64,000 nucleotides of DNA from Zanthoxylum bungeanum (lineage: Eukaryota; Streptophyta; Magnoliopsida; Sapindales; Rutaceae): NCBI GenBank assembly GCA_019454045.1, contig SKCR01006536.1, positions 1 to 64,000 of the forward strand, in the 5' to 3' direction. Within the stretch, counting starts at the first letter, position 1, and each line of letters begins with the position of its first letter. Below the pieces are notes generated by a model. It was not told the DNA's origin. It ran no database searches and worked only from the letters and a program-made list of their open reading frames with translations. The position numbers were made by a program, and so were the translations under genes. This document shows, one piece after another, positions 1 through 12,399 of this stretch.

Positions 1-2733
1 GTTCTTTATATTTATATGATAGATATAATGTTCAGATCCTTATTTGTCCAAATGAGCATGGTCATTACATTTTGCATACCTCACAAGATATCTTTAATGC
101 TGGTATTAATAAACGTAAAGTATCTGATATAAATAATACTGAACTGTGGCATATAAGGTTGGGTCATATAGGCGTGAAACGCCTATCCCAGTTGGTTAGG
201 AATGGTTTGATACATGATCTTACCATTGAACCTTATCCAACTTGTGAATCTTGTATTCAGGGTAAAATGACCAAAGCCTCATTTTCGGGTGTAGGACACC
301 GAGCCACTGACTTGTTGGAACTAATACATTCTGATGTGTGTGGTCTCATGAGTCAAACTGCTCACAGTGGTTTTTCCTACTTCGTTACCTTTACCGATGA
401 TTTGTCAATGTATGGTTATGTTTATTTGATGAACAGAAATTAGAAACCTTTGAAAAGTTCAAGGAATTCCAAAATGAAGTAGAAAAAAAGACTGGTAAAT
501 ATATTAAATGTCTTCGATCTGATCGAGGCGGTGAATATATGAGTGGTGAGTTCACCGATTATTTAAAAGAGAATGGGATTCTCGCTCAATATACTCCTCC
601 GAGTACTCCACATCACAATGGAGTGTCCGAAAGGAGAAATCAGACTTTATTAGATATGGTTCGATCAATGTTGAGTTTTACAGATTTGCCATATTATTTA
701 TGGGGTTATGCTCTTTTAACTGCTGCTCATCTTTTGAATAAGATTCTTTCCAAGGCTGTTCCTACAACTCCATATGCGATATGGACTGGTAAGAAACCAA
801 ATCTTAATTATGTTAAGATTTGAGGCTGTCCTGCCTATTTCAGGATGGCTCAGCCAGATAATCTTTCGCTTCGAGGGTAAAAGTTTAGGTTTGTTGGATA
901 TCCTTCAAATATGAAAGTATATTTGTTCTATGATATCGAACATCGAAATGTGTTCGTTGCTCGCTTCGTAAAATTTCTAAAGGTAGAATTTTTGTCTGAA
1001 GAAGGTAATCATAGACAGGTTGAACTTGATGAAGTACAACCTGGAACCAACGAACCAGTGGAGGAACCTGACATTCAAATAGATGAAGAGCCTTCTACAC
1101 ACACACTCCGTAGGTCCCAAAGGGTGTCTAGACCTCCTGAACGCTTGTATTTGATACAAGAAAAAAGTCTGGATGTTCTCTTAATTGAAGAGACGGACCC
1201 TTATACCTATAGAGAAGCGATGTTGTACATCGGCTCCGCGAAGTGGCAAGAGGCCATGAAATCAGAGTTAGACTCTATGCATCAGAATCAGTTTGGGACT
1301 TGGTTCGCTTCCTGAAGGAATTGTTCCTATCGGTAGTAAAGGGTTTACAAAAGGAGCGTGAGCCTGATGGAAAGGTTGAAACCTTTAAGGCCCGACTGGT
1401 AGCTAAAGGTTACACGCAGCGACCTGGTGTCGACTACGATGAAACTTTTTCGCCAGTTGTGATGCTGAAGTCTATAAGGATTTTATTGTCTATTGCTGCT
1501 TACCATGATTATGAGATTTGACAAATGGATGTCAAAAAACTTTTTCAAATGGGTTTCTTGACGAAGAAATCTATATCGACAGCCGGAGGGTTTTGTATCT
1601 AGCAAAACCTCAGGCATGGTTTGTAAGCTTAAGAAGTCCATTTATGGACTTAAGCAAGCTTCGCGAAGTTGGAATCTTCGATTCGACGAGATTATTAGAT
1701 TGTCTGGTTTTCTCAAGAATACAGAAGAATCATGTGTGTACCAGAAGGCTAGTGGGAGTATGATAGTATTTTTGGTTCTCTATGTTGATGACATCCTAAT
1801 CATTGGGAATAATTATGAATGATGCAAGGTGTCAAAGCTTACCTCTGTAAGAATTTCTCCATGAAAGACTTGGGTGAAGCTTCTTATATCTTGGGTATAA
1901 AGCTCTATAGAGATAGAGAAATGAAGCTTATTGGGTTATCCTAATCGACGTACATGGCAAACTGTAAGACATCAAATATACCGTTCAGACATGACATTCA
2001 TCTTTCGAAGAAGATGTGTCCGCAAACAGAAAATGAGAAGATTAAAATGTCTAATCAACCTTATGCTTTGTGTTTGGGTAGCATAATGTATGTCATGTTA
2101 TGTATGAGGCCTGATATTAGCTACGCGGTTTAGTGTACCAGTAGATACTAGTCCAATCCAGGAAAAGACCATTGGATGGATGTTGAATATATCCTGAAGT
2201 ATCTTAAAGGTACTAAGGATAAGTTTATCATTTATGGAGGAAATGAACTGCAGGTTAACGGGTATACAAATTTTGATTTTCAATCGGATCCCGATGATAT
2301 AAATTCTACATCAGGATTCGTGTTTACCCTTAACGGAGGTGTAGTTTGTTGGAAAAGTTCCAAACATGGGTCTACAGCTGATTCTACCACAGAGGCGGAA
2401 TATATTGCTGCTTCAAAAGCTGCAAAAGAAGCTGTTTGGCTTAAGAAGTTTATCACAGAACTGAGAGTTGTCTGGAGTATCGAGATCCCGATTATATTAT
2501 ACTGTGATAATACTGTTGCCATTGCACAAGCAAAAGAACCGAGGGCCCATCAGAAGTCGAAGCATGTGGAACGAAAGTACCACATTATTCGAGATATTGT
2601 GTCGCGAGGTGACATTGTTGTGTGTAAAGTTCCCAGTGAAGATAATGTAGCAGACCCGCTCACGAGGGCCATACCTCCGAAGTTATTTGATAAGCATGTG
2701 GAGTCAATGGGTATTAGATACAATCAATATTGA
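1..2733 (+). pseudogene. Ty1/copia pol remnant (integrase, RT, RNase H)
   Basis: This is the 3' part of a copia polyprotein; its gag and protease lie left of the window. Order seen: GAG-pre-integrase zinc region (LWHIRLGHIG, then CESC) at about 140-260, integrase core (HSDVCG; HHNGVSERRN near 610-640), the linker before RT, RT ([10 protein letters not shown] near 1390; LYVDDILI near 1780) and RNase H (STTEAEYIA near 2390; KHVERKYH near 2560) ending in a stop at 2731-2733. The order integrase before RT is diagnostic of Ty1/copia. Stops near 440, 823, 1315 and 1521, plus frame changes and a scrambled stretch in RT around 1520-1620, show it is dead. The RNase H part (2176-2733) is the longest intact frame. 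Family assignment within copia (Tork/Angela-like) is inference. Confidence 0.93.
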
Positions 2734-2755
2734 CACTAGAGCAAGTGAGAGATTT

Positions 2756-5152
2756 TGTTAGGGTTGGTGCTCTGAGCGCCAATTTCTTATGTATTTCCCT
2801 GTAAATACTTTTGTATATATTTTATTAATGAATAAAATAGACAGCTTCTGTAATATAAATTCTTTTATTATATGGTAAAGACATAAATGACCATAGAGTG
2901 ATTGGTTATGATACAGTTGCAAAAACGTCGCAACTGACATTGAGTAGTATCATAACAATATCATTCTTTAACAGTTCCTGGTCAAGGTTTACAATTACTT
3001 GGTCAGTAAGTAAACCCGTTGAGACTGCGGTACGTGTCATATATTGGAATGTTGGATTCTAATGGTTTCTCAATGAACCATGAGTCTCGGGAGACTCGTA
3101 TAGACACGTAGGTGTTCATATCGGATGAACACTGAACGACTCGCCGAAGATTCTTAATAGATGGTACACCAACGTCAATAAGCATCTTCTCGGGTTGAGT
3201 GAGCATAGTGATCCTCCGACTTGAGATACCACTGTGGATATATGAGGTATCCTCAACACTTTGATGGCAGTCACGTCACCGATCTATTTAGATCAGACCT
3301 CCGCTTGTTCGTTGGGTGTGGACTGATCCTCATGATATCCCGTGTGTATCAAGATATGATCCGTCAGTTCTGTGTACAGAGCATAAATATCCATTTTGGA
3401 ATTAGCAATCTGTTAAATCCATGGGGCCGTGGTACACTGTAGAAATCAGTTCTAAGTGTTATTTAAGAGATTCATAATAGAATCGTCGACGAGATTATAC
3501 CTAAAGAGATTTGACGTTTATATCTATATCTCTGGGATAATCCGGATACCTGTGACAGAAGGATTATACGTATGCAGTGACCTCGACCTGTATGGTTTAA
3601 AGATTTTATCCGTGTTCGTCATAATTTACGGGTGGATAGATTATGGACACAAAATTGGATTTCGTGACGGATATACCTGAACCTAGAGAGTCTCACTAAT
3701 GAGATATACTCGTAGGGCACTAGGGCAACTTTTATAAATAATATTGATTATTTATAAATCGTTTAATAGTTAAACGATGATACATGCTTTTGAAATCTTT
3801 TGGCCATTTATTAAATGTCGAATTGTGATATTTGACATTTATAATTAATATATGTATTTTGATTATTTAATGTAAATATAATACATATATTTTTGAGATA
3901 TTTGTATTTAATTATTTAATTATTTAAATTGTTGAATAATTGAGTTAATTAAATATTTAATATCTTATTTCTTTTTAAGATAAGATAAATGGTAATTTTT
4001 AATTGGATAAAATGGCTTATTTTAATTGGTTAAATTGGCTTGATTTAATTGGTTGGAATGTGATAAACATTAATTTGATTAATGTTTTTAGACCACAAAT
4101 AATTAAATCAATTTCCAATTAATTAAAACAAAAAAAATTGAAAAATATGGCTAATAATTTTTCCCCAAAAATCGGTAATATGGGAAAAATATATAAACCC
4201 ATTTTTTTTTTGTTTCATAATTCCATGAACCCTAAAAATCAAATACATAGAGAGAAAGAGAGAAAAGAAGGAAAAAGAAAGAGAAAAGGCTTGAAATCAA
4301 GGATTTTTTGTAAGTTTTCTTAACTTTTTCCTTCATGAAAAATATTTCTATCTTACTAAGCCTCAATATGTGTAGCTTATTTTGTTCTCTACTCTTTCAT
4401 GGTTGTGATTTGATGATTGAGAACTTGGATTGAAGATGAAAGCATGTATATTAATTTAGTTTGCTTGAAATTGTTCTTTAAGCATACTTTTTGCCATTTT
4501 GATGGCTAGTTGCCATTCTAGAGTCTTTTAGCCACTCATGTTAGACCTAGAATTTTTCTTGAGGTATTTCATGTTGGTGAGGCTCAATTGGTGTTGTAAG
4601 AATTGAATTAAAGTCTTGAATTTGATTAATTTGGTGTTAATTTGGTTAATTTGTGAAATTATAAAATTAGGGTTTCCAACCTTCACCAAATTTGAGGCTT
4701 TTCATATATGTGATGAGTTTTTATGTATATATGATGTATATTAAATTTGGGAATTTTTGGATTTGATCTTGGCATGTTTTGAATAAAAAGGACCAAATTA
4801 CAAATTCTTGAAAATTGAGGGACCAATCGGTAATTAGGGAAAAATCTGTTTCTTTGAATTGCAAACTGTATTTTCATGTATTAGACATGAATAAATCATT
4901 TTGGAATTGATTTGGAATCAATTAGAATTGTATTGGACAATTTTGGACTAAAATAATTAAAATATAAAGTTTTAGGGCAAAATGGTAAATTCTGAAAAAT
5001 CTGATTTTTGGGTAAAAATTTCAGTTTTTGAGTATTGAGTAATTGAAATAAATTAGTTTATTTTAATTGCCCAAGAAAAATAATTGAAATCAGAAATTTT
5101 GATTTTCCGCGTTCCGCTGCGTTTACCCGAATTACCATCCGAAACCCCAACA
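2756..5152 (+). mobile_element. 3' LTR of the first copia element
   Basis: It starts TGTTAGGGTTGG directly after a purine-rich tract (AAGTGAGAGATTT) that follows the RNase H stop by about 20 bases, as expected for a polypurine tract and LTR junction. It ends CCCCAACA, so the LTR has TG...CA ends and is about 2.4 kb. A TATA-like TATATAAA lies near 4190. The right boundary is supported because minus-strand copia coding sequence of a different element begins at once at 5153. The 5' LTR is outside the window, so the pair and the target duplication could not be compared. Confidence 0.7.
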
Positions 5153-5770
5153 AGTTTGAGGTTCAAAATCATTTGTAATTTCAATAACTATTGTGATCGC
5201 GAACACATTGTCGATGACTAATTCATTACGATCCCACATCTCTTTTGTATAAATATAATTTGTAACTTTTTCTCTTTAGAAGCTTTTGTTTCTTCAGAGG
5301 CTTATGTCTCTTCAGGGATCACTATTTCTTCTGGAACTATTGATTATGAGCATGTGAGTGTATTTATAGCTCGAGCATTATTTGTAACAAGATCATGATC
5401 TCTTATCTTCATCTTCCAAAGAATAATATCTTTTACACTAAGTGGTCTGCCACGCTTCTGACGTGTAACATATAATCCATTAGCTGATTTTATACTAGAT
5501 TGTTCAACATGAACAATCACCCGGGTTAGTGTATTAATAACTAGTATATGAGACTTAGTTACTTTTGATATCTGTATAAATATATCACGTAATTGGTTTG
5601 TAATTTGCTGCAAATGAACTATCATTTGTACTTCATTTTCACATTGATTGGTGCGAGAATCTAAATGAAACAAATTCTAAGAAAGTACGTGGCTTACTTC
5701 AGGAAACTTCATTTCTTTTAAAGAGAGGAAAATTATCTCATTTAAATGACAATATGTAAAAAGATAACAT
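5153..5770 (-). pseudogene. Older minus-strand copia pol fragment
   Basis: Read on the minus strand, 5344-5673 encodes the linker between integrase and RT of copia polyproteins: a HLDSRTNQCENEVQ-like motif, then HLQQITNQL, then KRGRPLSVKD. The frame continues leftward toward the start of RT (MWDRNELVIDNVFA near 5190-5230) and stops abruptly at 5153 where the plus-strand copia LTR ends. Upstream (5674-5770) is the weaker preceding part of the linker, with a stop. Known copia proteins have these motifs in this order. The fragment is therefore the target of the 1-5152 insertion; its continuation should lie left of the window. Confidence 0.75.
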
Positions 5771-6605
5771 GTTAGAAGTTTTAATTGCTAACAAGATTAT
5801 GACGTTTTTTTGGGCCTAGTTTTGCTCCAAACAATATTAATATTTAGAAGTAAAATATAAACGAAGTACACAGTATAAAATACTAATTGACATCTAATTT
5901 TCTCTCTTTACTTTCAAAGAGATTTGACACATTAAGGTGAACAAGCTCTGTTGGATCTTTAGTCACTCTAATATTTCTTATCTGTTGGTTATATCCATTT
6001 TTTTTTTTATCATTTTGTTATCATATGGATTCGTGACTATTGTTATCCCATTAATCATGGAAAAATAAAAGTATTACTTATTTTCTGATATGGAGGGTCC
6101 AACTTAATGACAATCATATAACATACTAATAAGAACAATTAAGGTATTAAACTAATAACAATAAAAACATAGTAAAATAAACTACGGGTTCTAATTTGAA
6201 GATTGTAAATCAGAACTTCAGGTTCTGAATTAGAACTATGAGTTCTAATTTTAAGATTAAAACTAAAAAATTTCAGATTCTAATTTATTTATACTGCAAA
6301 CTTCAAGTTGCAATAAAATAAAACTAATAAAAAATTTTCGATCCACCACATCCATGTTCAACCAAAGGGTAAAAAAAAAATCTCAAAGCATGCCTCATGT
6401 CTTATTACATGTTTGAAATCAAGAACCGAATGACGCCACTGGATCATGGTCATCAAATGCAATTGACGCCACTTGATCATCAACAACAAGGAACCAGGGC
6501 TTGATTGGTCAAAGCAATTGCAAATCATGACCAACGAGATCATCATCAATTAACGCAAACATCATCAAATCCACTTACGGATATGAATTGGCTTCATGCC
6601 TTATT
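5771..6605. other. Unassigned AT-rich stretch
   Basis: I see no gene here. The sequence is AT-rich with short internal redundancy: variants of a GTTCTAATTTGAAG-like word recur at 6180-6290, and two near-identical stretches about GACGCCACTTGATCAT lie at 6430-6490. The short minus ORF at 6358-6549 has low-complexity composition and no recognisable motif. Confidence 0.4.
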
Positions 6606-6877
6606 TGTTATGATTCCGCTCAAAATAGAAAATAGAAGAAGAGAATACATCTTGAAAGTTGCAGACTTTTCTTATTAATTTTCTGAATGAATGAATTTAC
6701 AAGAGTTGTTCTCTATTTAAAGGGAGAGATTATGGTGAGATTATTATCCCTAAACAATATGTGATAAGTTAGAGTGAGATTATTATCCCGAAGCAATATG
6801 AGATAAGTTACAAATATAAAGAGTCAAGATAAAATATAAAGACTATTAAAGTAAATGGACCATCCATATTTACAACA
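6606..6877 (-). mobile_element. Small LTR, probably a solo copia-type LTR
   Basis: On the minus strand this 272-bp segment begins TGTTGTAAATATG and ends ATCATAACA, with a promoter-like CCCTTTAAATAGAG in the middle, the layout of a short copia LTR. A short internal duplication (ATTATTATCCC) sits at 6733-6793. No PBS is seen left of it and no polypurine tract right of it, so it looks solo, but the flanking 5-mers do not match. Boundaries are by eye. Confidence 0.5.
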
Positions 6878-6989
6878 AATCTATATATATTACAATATGT
6901 TGTCTATTGGGACTCTAAATACATACATATTATAGCACTGTTCAGAAATCTACCAAGACGCAGCTCGGAATTCTTTATTCTCTATCTAT

Positions 6990-7190
6990 TGAGATACAAT
7001 TCGGAAATCTACTCTCATACAGGAAAAAAATCTTCTTCCAGACCCTCTCTCCCATACATGAGAAAGATTTGAATCTCCACCGCTTTAGTGGAGACTCGAA
7101 CCTATATCTCTCTCACCATGTGAGAGACTTGGGTTATTAATGGGCTACAAGACCATTGGCAATAATGCTACCTTTCTAAACACTGGAAAT
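6990..7190 (-). mobile_element. SINE-like (tRNA-derived) relic
   Basis: Read on the minus strand, an A-box-like ATGGTCTTGTAGCCCATT (about 7150-7167) is followed some 50 bases on by GGTTCGAGTCTCC, a good match to the pol III B box (about 7096-7108). The intervening sequence has CTCTCACATGGTGAGAGAG, as many plant tRNA-derived SINEs do. No clear 3' tail or target duplication was found, and the 3' boundary is arbitrary. Confidence 0.35.
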
Positions 7191-8395
7191 CTCAAATAAA
7201 AAGAACTGCAAAGCACAACAAAAAAGGCTCGAGGACCAGCAACTAGTATTCGACGAAAGTCAAAATCTCATATACTTGGGGAGATTGTGTAAATAAATTT
7301 TAGGATTTTGAAAAAAAGATAGTATAACAAAGACCAATTTATACCCATAATGAGTATAATCTCTTCTAAACTAAACTTTGTAAACAAGAACTCAAACTTC
7401 AAGTGTTGAGTAGTTTATAGATTTCAAACTTGTATACAGCATTCTGCAAAATGAATGATGTTTCCATAAAGAATCCCATCATTCCATGCATTTACATTCT
7501 GTTATTGTAACAATCGACATTAAAAAGCAGAAGCTAAAATACATACTGTTTCTAATTCCTCACTTTTGGGACACAAGCCAAGTGGGTAAGAAAACACTGC
7601 AACCGACATATCCGTTCTTTCAAAATAATCATTCCTGTCCTCGGGAAATTACATATATTCATCAGTTTTTTATTTATTAATTTAATTCAAGATCATATAA
7701 TCTGCAGTTTGTTATACAATCCAGCATACTCAAGCTTTCCAAATTAAGGATCCCTCTGGCAAGCAATCCTGCATTTGGCACCATAGGCAAGTTCAACAAA
7801 ACAAAGAACATGAACAATAATAGACATGCACATACAGTTATATCTTCTGTCTACAACTAATATCAAAATTTAAACTTCAACAAGAACATAATACTCCGAA
7901 TTCCCAAATCACAAAACTTTGAACAAGGTTTTGTTAATATAAATGCTTTCTAAATACTGTTTCATTGAAATATTCTCTTCCAATCTTGACAAATTAAACA
8001 AACAGACTATTATGATTTTAAGCTAGCCGCTAAGGTGTCACAGGAGTAAAAACTGTAGAATCTACGATAACAGCACCTTACCTCACAAATTACACGAGTA
8101 TGACGCTGACTATAGAAAAGGAGTTCCACATCAATGTTGCAGATATATCTTGACATTATTAGATATCCTGCATACATGAAGGGGTATCAGCAACCCATAA
8201 ATAAGCAAATGATGGATCAATATCGCAGGAGACTTCTCATAAATGTGACTGCAAATGAGTAGAGGATGTTTCTAGATGGGCGGTAGTGAATACCATTATT
8301 TACTACTAAAAAAGCCTATGATGCCATTACACTTCAAATAGACAAGACCGGATTCGTTTCTTGAAACTTACACTGGAATGCTTTAACAGCACTTT
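7191..8395. other. Downstream flank / possible 3' UTR of the makorin gene
   Basis: No coding sequence recognised. The part next to 8396 should include the 3' UTR of the minus-strand makorin transcript. AATAAA-type signals on the minus strand occur around 7665-7680, but I cannot say which is used. Contains an AT microsatellite just beyond its right edge (8465-8478). Confidence 0.4.
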
Positions 8396-11300
8396 TCACC
8401 TGATGTGCATATTACTGAGGAAGTCTGACAGCCTGCAAACAACCCTCATTTAGTCATAAAGAATATATATATATATAAGTGAGAGGATGAACTCATAAAC
8501 CAGAGTATTGTTAATTAATCTAACATGGTAAACCTGATATCTTTAGCTATCACAGTGTTTCCATCTTCAGCCCCAAGGTGACGCAGAACAACTTGCTCCA
8601 AACGACCATCTCTATATGCATGCTGCAAAGATGGAACATCAATAAACAAAAACAAAATAACAGCCAAAACTTCACCAATGATTAGTAATCAATTGTTAGT
8701 AACAGGCTTCACAAAATCACACATTTAGTTTTCACAGGCAAGCCAATGACAACATCAACTTATACTACTCAATTCCAATAGAGAGAGAAAATCCAAACTA
8801 TAATAAACTAGTTCATTATATATTTAAAGGTAACAAACCAAAAGCTTCATCTTATTCCAAGATGCAAAATGTAGTGAACCATCAAAACAACAAGATGACT
8901 ACAAATCAAATGTCCCACGCAGAATGGACTAGAGATATCATAGCTAATTCTAATAACTTAATCTAAATAACTCTCATAATCACTTGAGTCACTTGAGTCA
9001 AACTCTAGTTGCATTAATAAAAAAGCCATCTCCACATCCAAAGCCATTCTAACTTCATTTTCAGCATCAAGAAAATCAGGTTCATCCTCCCCAAGTAAGT
9101 CTAAGTCCTCGAACACATCAATAAATGAATCCATATCCACAACATTAGATCTGGGTAGAGGCATCCTGAATGGAGGTGGCCTGCGTGGAGGTGGCCTGTG
9201 ATATTTCCACATGTATGAACCATGCTTGACCGTATGCTGGAAGACAACACAACATTGTATCTATTAATGGAGTCATAAACCCAACCTCTCGCTTCTATAA
9301 GCTATGAAAATAAATTTTAAAAAAATGGTGCACAACACTTTAAACAGAGAAGACAGTATTCAGAAGATCTATTTTAACAGAATCTCTAGGAACAGCACCA
9401 AATAGATATGACTGATGAAACAAGCACAGCACATCTGTGCTCTGCCCATATGCTACAACTATCAATGAATACCAATAAAGGAAAAGAAAATGCATCATAA
9501 ACTAATTACTACAATAACACGAAGAGGGGGAGAGATTTGATATTTTCTGCCTATACATATAAATGAGGTCTCTGTCCACAAATGACTTTCGAAGGGAAAA
9601 GCTTAGCAAATTTAATCAGTATTTTTCCAAGTCTGCTGAAGCTAAAGGCACGACCTGATGATTACAGTGAACAATCATCAAAGAAGAAATAAGGAGATGG
9701 TAGCGGACGCTAGATGGTGTCACTATCAGAATTGAGAGAATCAGGGACAGCCGCATTAGATTGTGTCACAGGAAGGGGAAGTGAAATGAATAAAAGATCG
9801 TGTAAATAACTAAAAACCTACAATAACATTCACATACAACAAATGGTACAGGATTCAACCTTAATGAAGATCAGGGAATAAATGATGATTAAAGCACCAA
9901 AAAGACAACCAGTGTAGACTGTAGATAACAAACATACATATTCAAAATAAAAGGAAAATACATGTAGAAATAACAAAGAAATTCCAAAGTTTTATGCCTT
10001 GAACAAGCATGTATAACCAAAACAGGCATGCATAACAAGCTTCACACTTTTGTGGAAAAAAGTAAAAATACAAAACTAAGTAGCTGCAAGCCTGCAACTG
10101 AAAACTGTTAAGTTACCTTGTAGAAACAACTAGTTCCGAATGGGCAGTTCCCATTACCAAAGTTAAAGTGCTTGCAATCAATCAACCTGAAAGAATGAAA
10201 AAAAAAGTTATTTCCAAAGCCATTACAAGAATAAACTCTCATAATCCTTCAGTTCTATAATTATCTAAACTGCCTATTGAAAATTTCAGAAATTTTTTTT
10301 TTTTAAATAATTTAAGATGCAAACAATTAAATTAGAAAACTATTATAATGCATGACTCAATAGCTTCCTGAATTACCTAAGCTTGGACTTGTAGCTATCA
10401 ATAATTTCCTGTTTTTCTTCTGGTGTGTAATACCAAATGACACTTGGAATGACAAAATATGATAGTTTACGGCAAATTGGACAAGCCCTCAATGCAGTAT
10501 TGACATCCAATCCAGAGGTTGGAGAATTATTACGCCAATTCCTGATACAGGATATACAGAATGGATGATCACAGTCAGACAGCAATCCAAACTTTCGTTC
10601 AGCTGCTGTAGGCTTCGATAATACACGGTCCAGGCACACACTGCATTCAATTTCTTGGCTGCGTGTTAAAGCCTCAAGGTGCTGTTGCTTTTTCTCACAA
10701 GATTTCATGTGCTCTTCTCTTTCTTCAGGTCTGAAAGGATGCAAGCATTGCTTCCCACAAGTTGGACACACGTCTCCATGAATATGAGGACATTTTTCCC
10801 CACGAGGACAATTACCAGCAGCAGCAAAAGAACAGATTGAGCGATCAGCTGGTTTAAGATTCAAGGGTTCCTCAACCTCATCATCCTGTAAAGAATCATT
10901 GCACACAGACTCCAGATTCCATGTTGGTTTATTCAGAGGAAGAAAAGGTCCACTCAATGCAGATAGCTCTGGCAGGACACCTGGAACCATAGTTACCCCA
11001 CTTGATGTGGCTCTTGAAGGATGAGAAACAGTTGAGGAAGATGAGGCAGCTGACCCATACCGAGAAGGTTTGACATGTTCATATCTGCACCGACTACCAT
11101 ATGAACAGGCTCCTCTCTGATAATAAGTGCAAATCTAAGATAACAAGCCGGTAAAGAAGCAATTATAAGATTAAAAAAAAAAACAAAAACTTCAATAAAT
11201 ATAATAGCCAAGTGAAAAAAAACACAGAACCAGATATTTTTACATTATTCGTCGGATCCTTCCAATCATGGGAAAACTCACAACACTCGCCTTTCAGACA

Positions 11301-11783
11301 CGCTCCATGAGCAAAGAACTTACAAAGGACCCTGAAAGAACCACAAAAGATATTTAAAATAATAAAGTAACTTAAACCAACAAAGGAAAAAGGGACCAAA
11401 TTGGCTGGAAACCTAATTCAATGAGATCCTTAATAGCTACACACTCAATACATAAATCCATAGAAGCTACAAAAATATAATTACATGCTTTCTTTTTCTT
11501 CAAGCGTCCTATATTTTCCCAGCAACCAAGCATAACATGTCAAATAATTTGTTTCCCCTTTCCGGAACACACTTGACAGGAAAGCAAAAAAAACAAAACA
11601 AAAAAAAAAAAAACAAAACAAAAAGAAGCCATCTAGCAACTACGATCATAAAGCAATATTAAAAAAACAAGTTATCATCATGAAAAAAATTGAGACAAAA
11701 AAGTTAATTGCAAAAATGAACCGAATAAAAAATTTCAATTACATGAAAGGGATTGAAGAAGAGGATCACCTCTTATTGGACAT
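8396..11783 (-). CDS. MKRN: Makorin-type RING E3 ubiquitin ligase (CCCH zinc finger)
   Basis: Six exons can be joined with GT-AG introns: 11783-11770, 11331-11244, 11134-10377, 10186-10117, 8622-8534 and 8432-8396, giving about 351 residues. Order: CCCH finger 1 (C8-C16-C22-H26), CCCH 2 (starting at residue 35, [10 protein letters not shown]), CCCH 3 (about 134-153), the makorin Cys-His motif ([12 protein letters not shown]), a C3HC4 RING (about 198-255; CSVCLD ... [10 protein letters not shown]) and CCCH 4 (C291-C301-C307-H311), then a tail ending [10 protein letters not shown]. This is the domain order of makorins, which ubiquitinate targets and bind RNA; length agrees with the single plant makorin I know. 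The start is fixed by MSNKRVLCKFF across intron 1. Intron 1 holds an A/C-rich tract (11585-11625). No stop or frameshift disrupts the model. An alternative 3' end is listed separately. Confidence 0.93.
8958..9236 (-). CDS. MKRN: Alternative terminal exon of the makorin gene
   Basis: An acceptor (CTTCCAG before 9236) lets exon 4 join this exon in frame; the stop is at 8960-8958. It encodes a 92-residue tail: a basic, proline-rich start (RPPPRRPPP) followed by a strongly acidic stretch with several Asp/Glu runs and a Ser-Asp cluster. Its first codon, CAT, provides the last zinc ligand (His) of the fourth CCCH finger, as does the first codon of the other terminal exon at 8622. The resulting protein would be about 402 residues. 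That both ends are used is inference from the open frame and splice sites; I recall similar proline-rich ends in annotated plant makorins. Confidence 0.75.
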   Translation of the reverse strand, partial: HTVKHGSYMWKYHRPPPRRPPPFRMPLPRSNVVDMDSFIDVFEDLDLLGEDEPDFLDAENEVRMALDVEMAFLLMQLEFDSSDSSDYESYLD

Positions 11784-12399
11784 GGCGTTTCGTTCTTGGA
11801 ATTGTACGAAAAGAATCCTTTTAATTTTCTTCCGATGAATCAATTGAAACCCTAGAAACTTAAAATCATTTAATTGATGGACTGTTTTAAAGGAAAGCTA
11901 AAAGGAGGAGAGAGAAATCGAAGCGGAAAAGAAGGCGGCACGTGAAATTCACTCATTGATATTTTGATACATGAGCAACTGCTTCCCATTCGGACCTAGG
12001 GATAGGCCATTTGGCGGTAGTTAAAATTTTAGGTTGGAGTTGACAAAAACGATTTCGGGTCGATTTTGGTTCGAATTGAACTGAACTGAATTGAATCGAA
12101 AATCGATTGGTTCATAATATTAGGAATTGAAGTAAATTGAAATATTAAAATTGAATCAATTAATTTGATTTGATTTAGTTTTAATATTTCGATTTCGATT
12201 TCGATTTCGATTTCGATATGGTTCAATTCACAATCAAACTAAATCGAAACCCAAAATATTATTGTAACCGTCCAATAGTCCAACCATATCATACCAATAC
12301 AAACCAAAAGTGACTTTCAATAATATCAGTTATACTAGTGATAAACAAACCAAACTAACAATCTCATTTTCATCTTCTCTAAAATATAAATCATAAGAT
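11784..12399. other. Upstream flank of the makorin gene with a hexamer microsatellite
   Basis: The first 150-200 bases should hold the 5' UTR and promoter of the minus-strand makorin gene. A perfect microsatellite of about five GATTTC units lies at 12187-12217, within a wider AT-rich stretch of GAATTGAA-like words. No gene recognised. Confidence 0.5.

Noticed and set aside
5880..5960. Possible integrase start on the minus strand (TELVHLNVSNLF)
   Set aside because: Resembles the copia ELLELIHTDVCGP segment, but it is too close to the linker fragment and too short to support.
6358..6549. 63-aa minus ORF rich in Met
   Set aside because: Derived from repeated GATCATCA-type text; no recognisable domain.
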